Shown piece after piece: positions 63,606 through 64,000 of a DNA stretch of 64,000 bases. This DNA comes from Heliorestis acidaminivorans (GTDB lineage Bacteria; Bacillota; Desulfitobacteriia; Heliobacteriales; Heliobacteriaceae): positions 1 through 64,000 of the forward strand of contig NZ_WBXO01000012.1 of NCBI RefSeq assembly GCF_008933955.1, read 5' to 3'. Made by a program: the position numbers and the translations under genes. Under the pieces are notes generated by a model. It was given only the letters and a program-made list of their open reading frames with translations. It had not been told where the DNA came from and did not search any database. How positions within the stretch are numbered: the stretch's first letter is position 1; each line of letters opens with the position of its first letter.

Positions 63606-63724
63606 CAACGTCCCCGGGTGGTTTGTAAAGTTTCCTTATGCAAGCGAAGATAATTATGGCCTTGCCCCTGCATAAGTAAGTTTATCCAGTTTTCTGTTGT
63701 CATAAAAGTTTCACTTGAGTCTTA

Positions 63725-64000
63725 TTAACCTCTGCCTATAGATGCGTCTTTCGGTAAGACTCTTACATCTCGACTCCCTTTATCTTTCAAGCTGTTTACG
63801 GTAGAAACTCGTTCTTCATCACGGTTTTCAAGGTATTTCTCTAATTTCCTCTTCACCCGTTGCAATGCATTGTCAATAGACTTAACATGTCGCTTCAGAT
63901 CAACGGCAATCTCCTGATAGGACTTGCCTTCTAAGTAAGACATTAATACTTTCCACTCTAACGAACTCAGAATTTCTCCCATTTTCTCTTCAATATCATC
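63725..64000 (-). CDS. sigH: RNA polymerase sporulation sigma factor SigH, C-terminal part (partial)
   Basis: The visible 91 codons run off the right edge. They contain the region 4 helix-turn-helix: LSSLEWKVLMSYLEGKSYQE then HVKSIDNALQRVKRKLEKYL, which matches SigH. SigH drives early sporulation genes and lies upstream of rpmG-secE in Firmicutes. After KYLE, where Bacillus SigH nearly ends, a hydrophilic tail of about 32 residues continues (NRDEERVSTVNSLKDKGSRD). Confidence 0.95.
   Translation of the reverse strand, partial: DDIEEKMGEILSSLEWKVLMSYLEGKSYQEIAVDLKRHVKSIDNALQRVKRKLEKYLENRDEERVSTVNSLKDKGSRDVRVLPKDASIGRG

Noticed and set aside
63602-63703. A 33-codon minus-strand frame just after sigH
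   Set aside because: There is no ribosome binding site, its stop overlaps the rpmG -35 box, and it resembles nothing I know.
63301-63724. Possible tRNA gene near rpmG-secE, as in some Clostridia
   Set aside because: I searched both gaps for a cloverleaf with GGTTCGA-like T arm and found none.

Overview
The window looks like a chromosomal stretch from an endospore-forming, motile member of the Firmicutes (class Clostridia sensu lato). The evidence is a ribosomal superoperon in the Bacillus/Clostridia order (sigH-rpmG-secE-nusG-rplKAJL-rpoBC-L7Ae-rpsLG-fusA-tuf-rpsJ ... rplQ-truA-rplM-rpsI), sporulation genes (sigH, a cwlD-type amidase), a CIRCE-controlled groESL operon, strong AGGAGG ribosome binding sites and moderately low G+C. 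A CrtN-type C30 carotenoid desaturase is compatible with Heliobacteriaceae, whose carotenoids are C30, but that is a guess: no photosynthesis gene is present in the window.

Layout. (1) 1-700: the 5' end of a 16S rRNA gene on the minus strand, with its leader, a boxA-like site and two tandem rRNA promoters. (2) 698-6106: crtN on the minus strand, a DUF2157/GDYXXLXY membrane gene pair on the plus strand, and a NamZ-type muramidase fused to a copper-amine-oxidase-type stalk domain on the minus strand. (3) 6273-17522: one long arginine operon on the minus strand, argC-argJ-argB-argD-carA-carB-argF-argG, with an ARG-box-like palindrome over the argC promoter. argH is not present in the window. (4) 17770-21117: an unassigned polytopic membrane protein, an S-layer-homology protein and the cwlD-like amidase. 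(5) 21223-29407: groES-groEL and a small chemotaxis cluster (cheA, an STAS protein, two methyl-accepting chemotaxis proteins). (6) 29642-64000: the translation/transcription superoperon, all on the minus strand, ending in the 3' part of sigH.

How it works together. About 85 percent of the window is minus-strand, co-oriented with the rRNA gene. The ribosomal region splits into transcription units with recognisable sigma-A promoters before rpmG, rplJ, rpoB, the L7Ae gene (str operon), rpsJ (S10 operon) and rplM. An L10 leader with an attenuator hairpin precedes rplJ, a structured leader precedes rplM, and intrinsic terminators follow rplL, tuf, rplQ and rpsI.

I did not find a convincing new multi-gene system. 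The most interesting items are a four-cysteine insertion in EF-Tu, a decayed YjbQ-like gene fragment in the tuf-rpsJ gap, a perfect palindrome just downstream of the crtN promoter, the chemotaxis/groESL block between rpsI and cwlD, an unassigned permease, and several structured intergenic RNAs. There are no CRISPR arrays, insertion sequences, phage genes or tRNA genes that I can see.
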